In this document: one piece after another, positions 19,172 through 30,908 of the stretch
Layout: each line of letters starts with the position of its first letter
Position numbering within the stretch: the stretch's first letter is position 1
Origin: Myrmaecium sp. VS I D KN 1
Lineage: Eukaryota; Ascomycota; Dothideomycetes; Valsariales; Valsariaceae
Direction: 5' to 3'
Assembly (NCBI GenBank): GCA_019775845.1
Contig: JADQAV010000057.1
Location: 1-56,191 of the forward strand
Length of the DNA: 56,191 nt
Notes under the pieces: model-generated
What the model saw: only the letters and a program-made list of their open reading frames with translations
The model's database searches: none
What the model was told of the DNA's origin: nothing
Program-made: the position numbers and the translations under genes

Positions 19172-21385
19172 ATGCTCATCCCCTTCATCACATTGCTATA
19201 TCTCCCCGGGCTCCTCCTCGCCAGTCCATCGCCACCTTCCTGCAACAGCTGGTGCATGTCCATCAGTCCTCACGACCACGGCCAGTCATGCATCTCCTCG
19301 TCCAACCACAACAGCGGTCCATGCTACTCGTGCGGACCACGCAAGAGCAATCACTGGCAGCAATGGTGCGGGTCCAGCTGCTGCAACACCCAGACGGACG
19401 AGATCAACTGCGGCGGGTGCGGGCATAAGGTGAGAATGACGTCTCGCTCTTTCTTGTTTTCTACTGCTCCGGATGCAGCCGGTGTGTTTGAGAAATGATT
19501 AACGGGATTTCTTCAGTGCGGCCGGAACCAACTCTGCGTCCAAGGCCTCTGCCAGAGACAGTCGGACCAAGGCACCACGCCCAACTGTGGAGGCGGCCAG
19601 ACGTGGTGCGGTCAGAACAACCGATGCTGCAGCCTTTCCAGCGATAATCAGAACTGCGGAAGATGCGGAAACAACGTGAGCCACTCCCGTTCCCCTCTAA
19701 TAAACACGCCAATCCCTCTGTATTTCATGAAAAGACGGACTAATCCCTTCCAGTGTCCTAATGGCCAAACCTGCCAACTCGGCCAATGCAAGCCACAATG
19801 CCAGAACGGCCAGACCTACTGCTCGCAAAGCAACAGCTGCTGCAATCTCCAGAACGACGGGCAGAACTGCGGGTCCTGCGGGAACAAGGTCAGCGACCGT
19901 CCCCCGGGCACTTTTACCAGCGTTTGACAACACCACTCACACACAGCCTCCCAGTGCCCACAAGGCCAAACCTGCTCGTCCGGCCAATGCAAACCAACCT
20001 GTTCCTCCGGCCAGATATTCTGCCAGCAAAGCAGCACCTGTTGCAATTTAAACCAGGATAACAACAACTGCGGTAAATGTGGGAACAAGGTCAGCGACCG
20101 CCCCCGGAGGGTTCCGCCAGCATTAGACATCACTACTGACAGTCTCCCAGTGCCCACAAGGCCAAACCTGTCAATCCGGGCAGTGCAAACCAACCTGTTC
20201 CTCCGGCCAGACGTTCTGCCAGCAAAGCAGCACATGCTGCAATTTAAACCAGGACAACAACAACTGCGGTGCCTGCGGCAACAAAGTACTGTAACACTCC
20301 TCTGCGTGGATCCCGGCGGTGCTGCTAACATCGATATTCTCTCTCCAGTGTCCACCGGGCCAATCCTGCGCCTCCGGCAAATGCCAGCCCGTCTGTCCCA
20401 GCGGGCAATCGCTGTGCAACAACAAATGCACCAACACCGGCTCCGACAACCAGAATTGTGGGAAGTGTGGGAACCAGGTATGCAGGCCTCCGAGGGGTGC
20501 TCGGGATGAGGAAGGAGAAGAAGGGGTTGTTGCTTACTCACATCACTCGTACAGTGTCCGCAAGGCCAGAACTGTCAGTCGGGCCAGTGCAAGCCGCAGT
20601 GCCCGAGCTGGCAGACGTTGTGCGGTAATAAGTGTACCTATACCGGATCTGATAATCAGAATTGTGGGAAGTGTGGGAATCAGGTGAGCAAACCTCAGCT
20701 TGACAACGTCTATTGAAGGAAGTGGCTTCTCCCGCTCACCATCTTCTTCTCCTTCAGTGTCCACAAGGACAAACCTGCCAATCCAGTCAATGCAAACCGC
20801 AATGCTCCAACGGGCAATCGTTGTGCAATAACCAGTGCACAAACACCGGATCGGACAGCAATAACTGTGGGAAATGCGGGAACAAAGTGAGCCGAGCGAA
20901 CCGGTATCTTGCCCATATACACATACTTACCCCCTCACCCCTCCTACCCAGTGCCCCCAAGGCCAAACCTGCCAGTCAGGGCAATGCAAACCTCAATGCT
21001 CCACCGGGCAGTCCCTATGCAACAACCAATGCACCACCACCTCCTCGGACAGCAATAACTGCGGGAGTTGCGGGAACAAGGTAAGGCCCCCTTTTCTCCC
21101 CTTCCCCCCTAAGGCGCCCCTCCCCTAACCCTCCTCCTCAGTGCCCCTCAGGACGCACATGCCAGTCCGGCCAATGCGTCCCAACTTGCCCCGCCGGAGG
21201 CACCTGGTGCGGTCAGAGTAGTTCGTGCTGCGATTTGCAAAGCGATCGGGCGAATTGTGGGGGGTGTGGGGTGAAGGTGAGTGATAACCCTTGGGAGAGA
21301 GCGAGCGAGGGGATGGATTTGCTGACGTAAGGGGGGGGTGTAGTGTGCCGGGGGTTGTGTGAAGGGGATGTGTGTGGGGAGGTGA
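19172..21385 (+). CDS. Secreted cysteine-rich protein built from exon-encoded tandem repeats
   Basis: Eleven exons: 19172-19429, 19517-19675, 19754-19888, 19955-20089, 20151-20285, 20349-20477, 20555-20683, 20758-20886, 20952-21080, 21142-21276, 21344-21385. All ten introns (61-87 nt) are phase 0. The product has 504 residues and 90 Cys. Exon 1 holds a signal peptide (MLIPFITLLYLPGLLLAS) and a divergent first half-repeat ending CGGCGHK. Exons 2-10 each encode one full repeat that begins at a Cys (usually CPxGQxC) and ends CGxCGNK/Q. Exon 11 encodes a last half-repeat (CAGGCVKGMCVGR). Exons 3-5 and 10 are 45-residue units with Cys at 1, 7, 12, 16, 23, 29, 30, 39, 42; exons 6-9 are 43-residue units with Cys at 1, 7, 12, 16, 23, 27, 37, 40. 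The spacing resembles Stig1-like and other extracellular knot-type repeats. It probably forms a disulfide-dense rod in the cell wall or medium; function unknown. Confidence 0.9.
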
Positions 21386-22743
21386 GTTGATTTTGGGAGG
21401 GCAGGGGAGGGGTCGAGGTTGGGGGTCGGGTTGCGGGAGGGAAAAGGTACTTACTTAATAGGTGAGTGGGGCGGTCAATGGATGGAGGAGGAGAGGTTTT
21501 ATGGTTGACGACACTCCTTCTTTTGCGGCTATTTTGGGTGGGGTGTATGTCGCCTTCCTTTCTTCTTCTCTACTTCTTTTCTTTTTTATTCTTCTCCCTC
21601 CCCTTTTTGTTACTTTCCCACTTCTCAAAGTTTAATAATTATTTCTCGACCAAGCTTGTGTTTCTCTCGCTCATACGCGCAGTGAACCTCCGATAGCAAG
21701 ATAGAAGAATGGTTCTCTTCCCTTTTGTACTCGACGGTGGGTAATAGTGGTGATGACACGAAGAGAAAGACGGATGGAGCTATAGCTTGTCTATCCGTCT
21801 GTCTATCCACCCTATCCAGCAGCGAAGGATAACGAAGAGACAAGCGTCCTACGAAAGTCGTCGTGAGATCAAACTATCTACTTAGTATCCGGCGGAGATA
21901 GGAAGGAAGGAGGGAGGGGGAAGAGTAAGATGCGGAGGACTGTAGAAACCAAAAACAAACAGAGTACGAAGGAAGATAGGTTGGAAAAAACCTGAAAGAG
22001 ACACGAGAAAGAGAAGAGAAGGTTCCGTGTGGATACCATGTCTTGGAGAAGGAGAAGAAGGGAGCGAGAAATGAAGAAATCTGGATACCGGTCCGCATTG
22101 GTTCGTCGAAGCATTCATTATATTGAAGAAGTGAAGACCAACTGACGGAACATAAGCATAACTCCCCCATCATGACCATGACCACGTTCTTACAATGGAC
22201 ACTACAAGTTGATATAGATATATATATATATCCCTACAACCAACAACGAATTGCAAAAAAAAAAAAAGGAAACGGAACCCGACCCGAAAGAGGAGAGATT
22301 TCTTATCCGAAAGCAAGGAAAGGAACCCTAACCAACCCCGACCACATCAGGGCTTGATATGAACATGTGCACTTCATACGCATGTATAAGTCACTACTAG
22401 AAAAAAGGCAAAAAAAAAAGAGGAATATGGGGAAGGGATGGCCATGTATGAGCCGGCAATAACATTAACTAGTCAGAACAAAAGAGACAGAAAGAAGAAA
22501 GAAATTAAAAGGGGAAAAAAAAGGGAAATTCAGCGCTGAGAACTCTAACGCCAGACCTCGCCGTCCTCCATTCCTGCCCCGCCCCAGGATGACGAGAAGA
22601 TGCTCGACACAACATAATGCAACAGATCCGTGGAACTAAAAGAAAACCGCATACCGACATCCGACCTCCTTTGGTCCTCTTCCCACCTCCTTTCTGATCG
22701 GTGTGAACAAAACCTGTCATCGAAAGAAAAAAAGCACAACCCC
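21386..22743. other. Convergent 3' region, low complexity; no gene
   Basis: Between the ends of two convergent genes. It contains T-rich and purine-rich stretches (21540-21640, 21880-22080), an AT dinucleotide patch near 22215-22232, an A run near 22254-22267 and an A-rich tract near 22500-22530. ORFs here are short and show no family features. Confidence 0.5.
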
Positions 22744-24267
22744 CTAAACCACATGACCCTCCCGACCAGGGGCATGCGGATGCGGATGTACATGCTCGCG
22801 CTCATGCTCAGCCAGCGCATGTCTCGTCGGCGCCTGCTCATGCAACGGCAACGACTTCTCGCCCTCCTCCTCAAACACCCAGCTCTCCAGCCACTGTGTC
22901 GCATTCGCACACGCCGTATCCACATAGCGCATCCAGGCCCAGGCACACGCGTAGACGAGGCAAAGCCAGATGGGGATGGCGGTGAGGATCCACCATCCGG
23001 GGCGACGGGGCAGCCAGACAGGTTCTTCGTCGTCTTCCGAGGCCGGCGGCGTAAAGGGCTGCCCGGAGATCCCGTACACCATCCAGCAGAAGACGGTGCG
23101 GAGGAGGGTGCCGTGGATGAGGTAGACAGCGAAGGAGTGCTTGCCCAGCCAGAGGAACCAGCGGTTGCTGAGCAGGTCGCGCAGGGTGGGCGAGATGAAG
23201 ATGCCGAAGGCGATGAACATGACGGCGAAGGCGGAGTAGCGGCGGCCCAGGTCGGTGCCCGTCGGGATGAAGTAGGGGGAGATGTCCGTGAGGAAGCGGC
23301 TCCAGCCGCTCCATTCGGCGTTTTCGCCGGGATAGCTGCCGATCAGCAGGCCGAAGATGATGAGGAAGGGAGCGAGGATGTTGAGGCGGCGTTTGTGGCG
23401 TTCGAGGAAGACTTGCCACGGCGGGTGCTGTGAGAGGTCACACAAGAACATGCCGTAGAAAAATTGGAGGCCAAAGGTCTCTGCACAGCCTGTGGTTAGA
23501 TGACGGCCGCGAGATAGGGATACCGGACATAGCTCACCTGTCTTGGGCTCCCTATCTTGGTGATAGTACAGCATCATGATAACATAGAAAATCATACGGT
23601 AGCGAAACCGGACGAACATGGTGGCGCAAAGGGAGACGTAGATGGTCATGGCGCCTTGGAGCAGCGGCAGCAGCGCCCACTGGTGGTCATCATAGGCCAT
23701 CCATCCGTTGGTCCAGACGGTGAGGAAGTTCCGGAAATAGGACATGATTTCGCCCGTCAGCGTCGGTGCGAGTTCCGGGGAAGAGTAACGCATCCACCAG
23801 CTGTCACACCGGCTGGAGACGGTGAACGCGCCCAGCTGGGCCGCGACCCAGGCGATCGTCATCGCGATTGTCGCCGGGAAGACCAGGCGTGGCGGGCGAC
23901 GGAAGGCGCTCTTGGCGATGGCGGAGAAGGCGGCATACTTCTGGCCTGAGTTGGACAGCCGCAGCGGTTTGAGGGCGCACACGAAGCCGGTCAGCAAGGC
24001 GAAGATGGTGACGCCGATCCGGCCTTGCCAGGGTATGCGGAGGATCGGGAGCTGTAAGATGCGCGGGGCGGCATCTTCGCTGTCTTGGGGGTAGAAGAGT
24101 TTGTAGTCCCACCCGCGAGCGAGATGTGTGAGGACGACGAGGAAGGAGGCAAGCCCGCGAAGGCCCTGCGGAGAGATGTCAGTTGAGCAGCTGCGTCAGG
24201 TTACGGCGGGAGGAATGCTAGTACACACCTCGATCCATTTGATATTTCGGGCGGACTCGTTGCCCAT
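22744..24267 (-). CDS. Membrane acyltransferase, acyltransferase-3 family
   Basis: Minus-strand exons 24267-24229, 24165-23538 and 23489-22744 give 470 residues. Acyltransferase-3 proteins are integral membrane enzymes that move acyl groups onto sugars, lipids or small molecules. The N-terminal family block follows the first splice: WIEGLRGLASFLVVLTHLAR with the conserved Arg16 and His27. About ten hydrophobic spans follow, including VTIFALLTGFVCALKPL and FLWLGKHSFAVYLIHGTLLR, the latter typical of the last third of the family. The C-terminal tail is His/Glu-rich (about EHEREHVHPHPHAPG) and probably cytosolic. The second intron (23490-23537) is 48 nt, a multiple of three without stop, so retention would add 16 residues in frame. 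Substrate unknown; no biosynthetic cluster is adjacent. Confidence 0.9.
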
Positions 24268-27200
24268 GATGTCTTTCCTGGCGATGTTCCGAGCGACTCT
24301 CGCCAGGTGACGTTGTTGCTATTCGTTTCTGGCAGGAGATGTCGGTGGTCGCGATGTGAGAGAGCAAGGGAGAAGCCGACGGGAAGCAAACAGTTCGGGA
24401 GAGCGAGGTTCGTAGACGGTTTTGAGGCGTTTGCCGGATGGTAGAAGCAACAGCGATTGTATGTTCCGGCGAAGGTGTGGAACGAGTGAAGGAGTGACGG
24501 ACGAGGCAATGAAGGTGTAAGTGGGGGGAAAAGGGAAGACGTTCAGAGAGAGGGTCAGTATGGGGCCGGACACGACATGACGACGAGTACGGCGGACGCG
24601 GACATCAGGCTTGGCTACCTCAGGTATCGAGAGCGGTCGCAGGTGGGCGGAAGGCACATGTTTAAACCACGGGGCATCGGCAGCGCCAAGGGCCAGCTCG
24701 GCGTGCAGAGTCGGTGGATTCCAGTTGGTAGTGAGGTAGAGTATCTGTGGAGTGGTGATCATCACGGTGGATGCTGCTGCTGCGTCGATGCGCCGATGTG
24801 TCGAGAGGGAGCTCGGACGGTGGGCTGGGCAGACGCCATGCGCAGGGATAGATGCTGTCTTCCTTTCAGATAAGTAGTAGTGCCATCTCCAGTGTACGGT
24901 AGCACTACATACGCAGTTACAATCAAAAAGCGAGCTCCGGAGGGGTGCAGGCCACTCTCTGCTCTGCTCTCTACTCTACTCCAAGTAGATAGCACTGCAA
25001 TTCACAGACAGTCTCAGATTAGTCAGATACACACATACAACGTGAATACAAATGACATTCCAGAAAAACACCTCAGGGTCAACCGAGTCACAAATCCGGG
25101 GAATTCCAAAACATCAAGGCGGGCAGGGCGGGTGAAAAGCCAATCAGGGCGGGCCGTTGGCGCAAGATTGCGATCGTTACGGTGGCTTTTTTTCGCCTTG
25201 GCGCATGTCAAATCCTCCCCGCCACACCGCCGCCGCCCGGTGCCCCTACCTAACCTGAACCCCTCCGCGCCCCTCGAGCTAACAAACGTTGGATTAAAAA
25301 CGCCGCTATGAAGTGCTTGATTCCCTGTCATTGCGTGCTTAAGCCGACGTTCGCATTCATCACGCTTGTGTCCTCAGGTCATCATCTTCCTATCAATCAT
25401 TTAGGATCTCGTTCTACCTGTAACTCAGTGCCAGTGTCCCTCAAATCTCGCTCCCCGAAGAACCAACTCCTTCCGTCCCTTCAAACGGAGAAAAAAGCCA
25501 CTGCAGAACGCCGTTGGACCCTGGCCCTCCACTGGCACACTGGGCTTCCGGGGTCCTACCTCAGGAGCATGAGGTGTGGTGGAAACCGCTCCGGGCCCAA
25601 AAATAAACCACCCAAACTACCTCTTCACTTTACCTTCCTGTCGGAACTTCCAATTCCTTCCAAGCCTACATACTGCTACATTAACCCAAGAAGGCCCTGC
25701 CTGCCCCTTTTCCAGACATGTCTCACTCTGTCCATATACATAACTGAAAGCTCTCACATTGCCTTCAAGCCTAAGAACCCCGAGGCTACCCCGTGGCTCG
25801 GTCACACTCCACGTGCATCCCCTTTCAAGGGGGCGAGTGGAGGAGTGGGGGAGGAGGGGGGGAATCCCTAGCCGGCGATCCCCTCTCTCCCAGCCTCCGC
25901 CCCTTGCTGACTCGTGCTTGTTCTCATGGTAGCACCTCTCATCCGCAGAGTATCCCGTTGAATTATTTCCCTTCTGCTGTCACTCCGTTCAAACACAGCA
26001 GCAAACAATCTCTCATCCTCCTCGCAGTACTCTCGCATGGTGTTAAGGGAAAGATGACAGATAGGGGTCACCAGAAAACCGACCAGGGAAAAAAACATGC
26101 TTAAAAATTGTCGACATTCCAAGGTTACCATGAGGCCATGTCGATCCTAATCACAACCTCGGCTACGAAGAATCAGCGAAAAGTGTGTCTCGTCCTCACG
26201 ATCTGAGGCGGCCAATCCAATTAATCCATTCACTCCCCAGCAATACAATCTTCTTCAATCCCCCTTTTTCCTTCCAGGCCAAGCAAAGCCGTAGACAGGC
26301 ACCAGGTACAACAACTAAGGTAACCCCGCAAACAAACCCCCTCCCCCAAAACTCCGTAGCTCCGACGCGTCGTCAAACAAAGCATACGTACACCTCCCCC
26401 TTCCCCTCCCCACTCAGAGCATATATAAAACCACCGCCCTCCGGCACCATTGAAGCTCGTCATCGCAGGAGGGAATCACGTACGAGCTGTTGGACTTCAA
26501 CGAAAGGGCCAGGCATAGGAAGCAAAGAAGGATTTAGAAGGGGGGAATCTCCGCCTGTTCGGCGTGACAGGGGGAGCTGACGCGGCCACACTGCCCCCTG
26601 TTCGGACCCCGGACGTGCCCAGAGTTGGGGTGAGGCTTGGCGAGGCTTGGCGAGACTTGGCTCCCGGTCCCCTTGGGCTGGTCGGGAAGGGAAAGGAGGT
26701 GGATGGATAGATGAGATCTGTTTTTCGTCCCCGGCTATGGAGGGGAATGAAAGAGGGTGTGAGGATTGGAGAGCGCTGGATTGGATGGGATTCGCTTCGG
26801 AGTTGGCATGGGGGGTGAATCAAGAGCTTCCGATTGCTTGCCTGCGGAAGGGGACGGAGCAGCAGAGAGTGAGAGGGGGGAAGGATTGCAACGTTGCGCT
26901 GCATGGAGGGGAAGGATGCAAGAGCAAGCGCTGCTATGAACGGCGGCAGCTTCTCCAGGGGGAAGGGAAAGAAGCTCTCCCTGTCTTATCATCTCCGGGT
27001 GCCTGAGGCACTGATGGAGTTGTACTGTCGAGATGCCAAGTCTTCCTCTCTGTCCATCTCCCAACGTCACCGACACCAACGAACTCCTGTCTCTGGCTTA
27101 TCCTGACCGGCACGGCAAGCCCTTTGCCTTCGCCAATTCTAGGACCTGAGCGACTACGAAGTACTGAGGTCGTTCCGCCCACGGGCCTGACCGTCCGCTG

Positions 27201-28685
27201 TATGCACATCTGACGAACGACGTCTGGACTAGCAAACATCACAAGCTGATGATGCTGTGGAAAGGAAAGGAGCGCGCTCTTGTGGCGTCGAAGCGCTGCT
27301 TAAATGCAGGCTTCTCCAGTCGATGTGAAGCTGGTGGTGGGCTTGAGAACTTCGAACGTCCTGAAATGACCGACGGCTGCTGGGTTTCTGGGAAAGAGCT
27401 GGCGGTAGATCGAAGGTAGGTCATAAATGTCTGCTGGTAAGCTTTGTGCTGCCGTCATTCCTTTCTTGATGACCGGAGAGCTCGCTCTGTGTCTTGCTCG
27501 TTTTCAGGTTTCTTCTCGATTCCGAACCCTTCTATAACTTTGGTTGTTACATTCGTTCCTTCCTCGTCATGTTTCTCTTCCATACCTATACAAGCACGGA
27601 GAACGAAGTTTTTTTTAGTGGATGCAGACTTTTCTTTGTGTGAGTGTGGTAACGCCAGGTATATGTGTTTGCGTTCTGTGTCAATACCCTATATTAGAAG
27701 TCAATTCTTTGCTTTACGATGAGTCCAAGGTTGTATATGAGTGGGCTTCTTTTCTCTACCTCTCCTCGGGCAGAATCGGCAAATCCCCCAGTCTTTCCCT
27801 CTAAGGTTCTCAGATTTTTCTCGTCAGTGGCCTGAAAGAAGGTCCTTTCATCGAGCATGCCCTCTCGATGTCCCACCTTGTGCATATGCATATATCCCAC
27901 TTACACATTTTAGGGTTCGTAGCTTTCGCTGAACGAGCCAAAGACAATACGGACTGCCGTGAGGATGTATCTCCGCGCGGCCAACGGTCCAAACCGACCT
28001 GGATACGGCCTATAGCGTTTGATGCGGGTATACCTTTCAGTATCAAAGTTGGTCAAGTGGCCTACCCGCGGGACGTGCCAACAAAGTTGTTTGTCGGAGG
28101 AAGTAGCATGTGGGCCTCAAGGTGGCTTAGGTTGAATCGTAAAGACGGTGGACAGGTATGTCGCCATCTTATCATGCGTTGTCTGTGATGGATAATGCGT
28201 GGAATACTCCGAAAGTGCTAGATCGAACAGTTTGACAACAGGTGTAACGCTTACGATGATGTCTACCCCCAAAGTCGGCTGGGTTGAGCAAGATAGTCTT
28301 CAGCAAGGCGTCATCTTCCTTTGGCCCCAATCCAGCTAGCCTTGCGGTCTCGAATCACTTGTGGGCATGATTCAGAGTGGTCATCGGTCCCATACCTTGA
28401 AGCTTTGAAAGCCTTGTCTGCCTGACAGGCAGAGCCGCAACCCCCGGGCCGTTACCTTCTGTTCAGCCAAGGAAAATGTTTGTTCCGGCATAGGTCAACA
28501 TCCTTTTGCGACTAGGATTATTGTTTGCAACTGTATAGCATCTCTTCCCGCCATACGTACCACACAGAACTTTGTTTGTCCCGGCACTGCAAGCGAAGGC
28601 TTTGGTGTTCATTCACCGCTGTCACAGCGTGATAAAGAAACCATTCTTCCTCCGTTAATCTCTCACAGCGATCATCAACCTCACT
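24268..28685. other. 4.4-kb region without a recognisable gene
   Basis: Includes the promoter of the acyltransferase gene (left) and the upstream region of the SDR-like gene (right). ORFs of up to 187 residues exist (25308-25871) but lack family motifs and look random. A TATA-like ATATATAAAA lies at 26421-26430, followed by no long ORF on either strand, so a non-coding transcript is possible. The length suggests either a long complex promoter and leader for the gene at 28686 or undetected fast-evolving exons. Confidence 0.45.
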
Positions 28686-30375
28686 ATGGATAAGACGTCT
28701 ACCGTACCCACTGAAGCTGCTTCCTTAGAAGAGCAAAGCCCTGAGGCTTCGGTACAGGACCTCTCCGTCATCGCAAACCGTCGCAAAACCATAAACCCGT
28801 ACACGTCCAGTATGGCCAGCCCTGCTGAGAGTATCCTGGCGCACAGCCCCGACGTTGATTCCTCAGAAGCAAGCTTCCCTACACTTACACTTGACACGTC
28901 TCCAGCCCCGGCGACGCATCATAAACCAGTCGCTTCCACGATCCCTTCAACGCCCGCAGATACTGACTCTTCCCTGGCTCGCCCTCAATTCGCGCTTGAA
29001 GTTTCTCCCCCAGAGTACGATCCTCCTCCTTCTCCCCAGCGAACGGTCTTCATCATCGGCGCCACCACGCGACTGGGCGTGATGTGCACCAACCATTTCC
29101 AGCAGAAACTGTGGAACGTGGCGGCCGGGGTGTCAAACCTGGAGGAGTGGCGCCGGCTGGAGTTCATCAACGGACCGGAGGCGGAGGTGCGCGCCTTCGA
29201 GCTGGACATGCTGGACCGGGACGCCCGCTCATACTCTGCGCAAGTCGCGCTAAGCCGGGCGGTTGGCGTGTTCGGCCACCTCGATGCTATTGTCAATTGC
29301 GCCGGAACGGCCTGCTACGGTCCGGCCGAGTGGATCAAGGAAGCGGACTTGAAGACGCAGTGGAACGAAAACGTTATTGGTAAGAGGAGCCTGTCTAAGC
29401 CCGCCGTTGGTCGATGCCACCGAACTAATAATTACAGGCCCGATGAACGTCATCGCAGAAGCGATCCAGTATCTCCGCGAAGCAGGCAAAGCAGGCAACC
29501 GCGGCCAGCCCGTGATCCTCGACATCGCCACCACCACCGACCACGCAGGCGTACCATACGCCTCCACCTTCTCCGCCACCATGGCAGCGCGGGAGGCCTT
29601 CTTCCGCGGGCTCGGCCAGGAGGTCCACGCCGACGGCATCCGCGTCCTGTCGCTCTACCCAGGCATCGTCAGCAACGGAGGCCAGCAGCAGCAGCAGCAG
29701 CACCCCCACCCGCCGAGCGGTCTCCGAAAGACCATGGTCTACACCGTCCACGCCGCCGTGTCCGCCGAACCCTGGCACGGCCTCCCCTCCGCTCCCTACA
29801 AAGACTACACCCCCCACGTATGGCAGTCGCTGCAGGTCGACCCGCGCGTCCTCGAGCGCGTGGCCGCGTGCGCCTTCCGCGCCGTCAGCGAGGCTCGTCA
29901 CCCGGACAAGGCGCACGTCATGTACGCGTACAACGTTCCGGCGCTGGCGGCGGCGGACGCCAGGGGAGCGGGAATTGGACAGCCGAAAGCGAAAGCGAGG
30001 GATGACGGTGTTACTGCTGCTGCTATTGCTGCTTCCGCGACCGCCAAGCGCGTCGTGGGCGTTGATCAGTATGGCGAGTTTGTGTATGGGGATGAGGATG
30101 AGGTGCTTGATGACTACCTCTACCAGCAGCAGCAGCAGCAGCAGCCGGGGAATATTGGCCTGGGAGTATTCTCGTCGACGCCGAGGCCCGGACTGTCCCA
30201 TGCGGCGAGCGAGCGCAGGCGCATGAGGCCGATGCGCTCGCTGATGGCGCTTGGATCGGAGGCAAGGGGCGTGGTCGATGCGGGACTGGGCCATGGTCGC
30301 TCGTTGGCGAGGCGCTTTAGCCAGATGAGTTTGGCGGCGAGGTTTCAGAGGAAGGAGGGAGAGGGGAAGGAGTAA
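28686..30375 (+). CDS. SDR-like Rossmann protein with degenerate active site and disordered tails
   Basis: Two exons (28686-29379, 29438-30375), 543 residues. Residues 1-118 are Ser/Thr/Pro-rich and apparently disordered. From about 120 the chain looks like a short-chain dehydrogenase: VFIIGATTRLGVM replaces the usual TGxxxGxG, GHLDAIVNCAGTACYGP holds the NAG-like motif near 203, and GQEVHADGIRVLSLYPG matches the segment after the active helix. The catalytic Y-x3-K is absent: the aligned stretch FSATMAAREAFFRGL has Phe276 and Met280 in place of Tyr and Lys. The C-terminal 200 residues are basic and low-complexity, with two Gln runs from CAG repeats (near 29682 and 30124) and an end RSLARRFSQMSLAARF that could form an amphipathic helix. 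It probably serves as a binding or regulatory pseudoenzyme (inference). The next gene is also SDR-like. Confidence 0.8.
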
Positions 30376-30908
30376 CTGAGTGAGAGGATGAGTGTGAGGG
30401 TTGGAATGGATGGCGGGTGATTCTCATTTTCTACATCGTGGTATACCGATGTTGGTACGTTGAACTCAGGGAGAGTACCACCGCCTTTCTTGTCTGCGAT
30501 TCTTTTCCTCACCCCTTACCCCCCTCTGTAAGTAGATAAACTCCCCCAAAAGATCCATGTCTGAATAGTCTCTTTCCTGTAGTGCGCACAAACCCTCTAG
30601 CAATGTCTCATCTCCCGTGAAACTCCCTCGTGGCAAAAACGCTGGATGCTTATCTTCACGTCAGCGCCAGCATCGGCATCAGAAAGATACGTCAATAGCA
30701 CGAGAAGCCGTTCACCGTGGTACGATATGCGCTGGACTGAATCATACCCGTTGGCTCCCAGCCACGGACAACGAACACATACACCAGCTCAATGAACACC
30801 ACGGAGTGAGGACAGCAAGACATGATGTGAGGGGCTGTTCATATAAGCAGCCGCCAGGAAGTGTCTTTGAGCGTGCATATCCCTCCCGACGCGGGCGCAG
30901 AAAACATC
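30376..30908. other. Short tandem intergenic region; no gene
   Basis: 3' flank of the first SDR-like gene and promoter of the second. The reading frame of the next gene is open back to 30861 without an ATG, so its start is placed at 30909. Confidence 0.45.

Noticed and set aside
19754-21276. Regular direct repeats of about 130 bases with 60-80-base spacers, superficially array-like
   Set aside because: The repeats are protein-coding exons with GT-AG spacers in a eukaryotic gene; they have nothing in common with CRISPR.
22630-23433. 267-residue + strand frame opposite the acyltransferase gene
   Set aside because: Antisense shadow of a well-supported membrane protein; no motif of its own.
25308-25871. 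187-residue open frame on the + strand
   Set aside because: No domain, no hydrophobic or repeated structure, ordinary composition; consistent with chance in GC-rich DNA.
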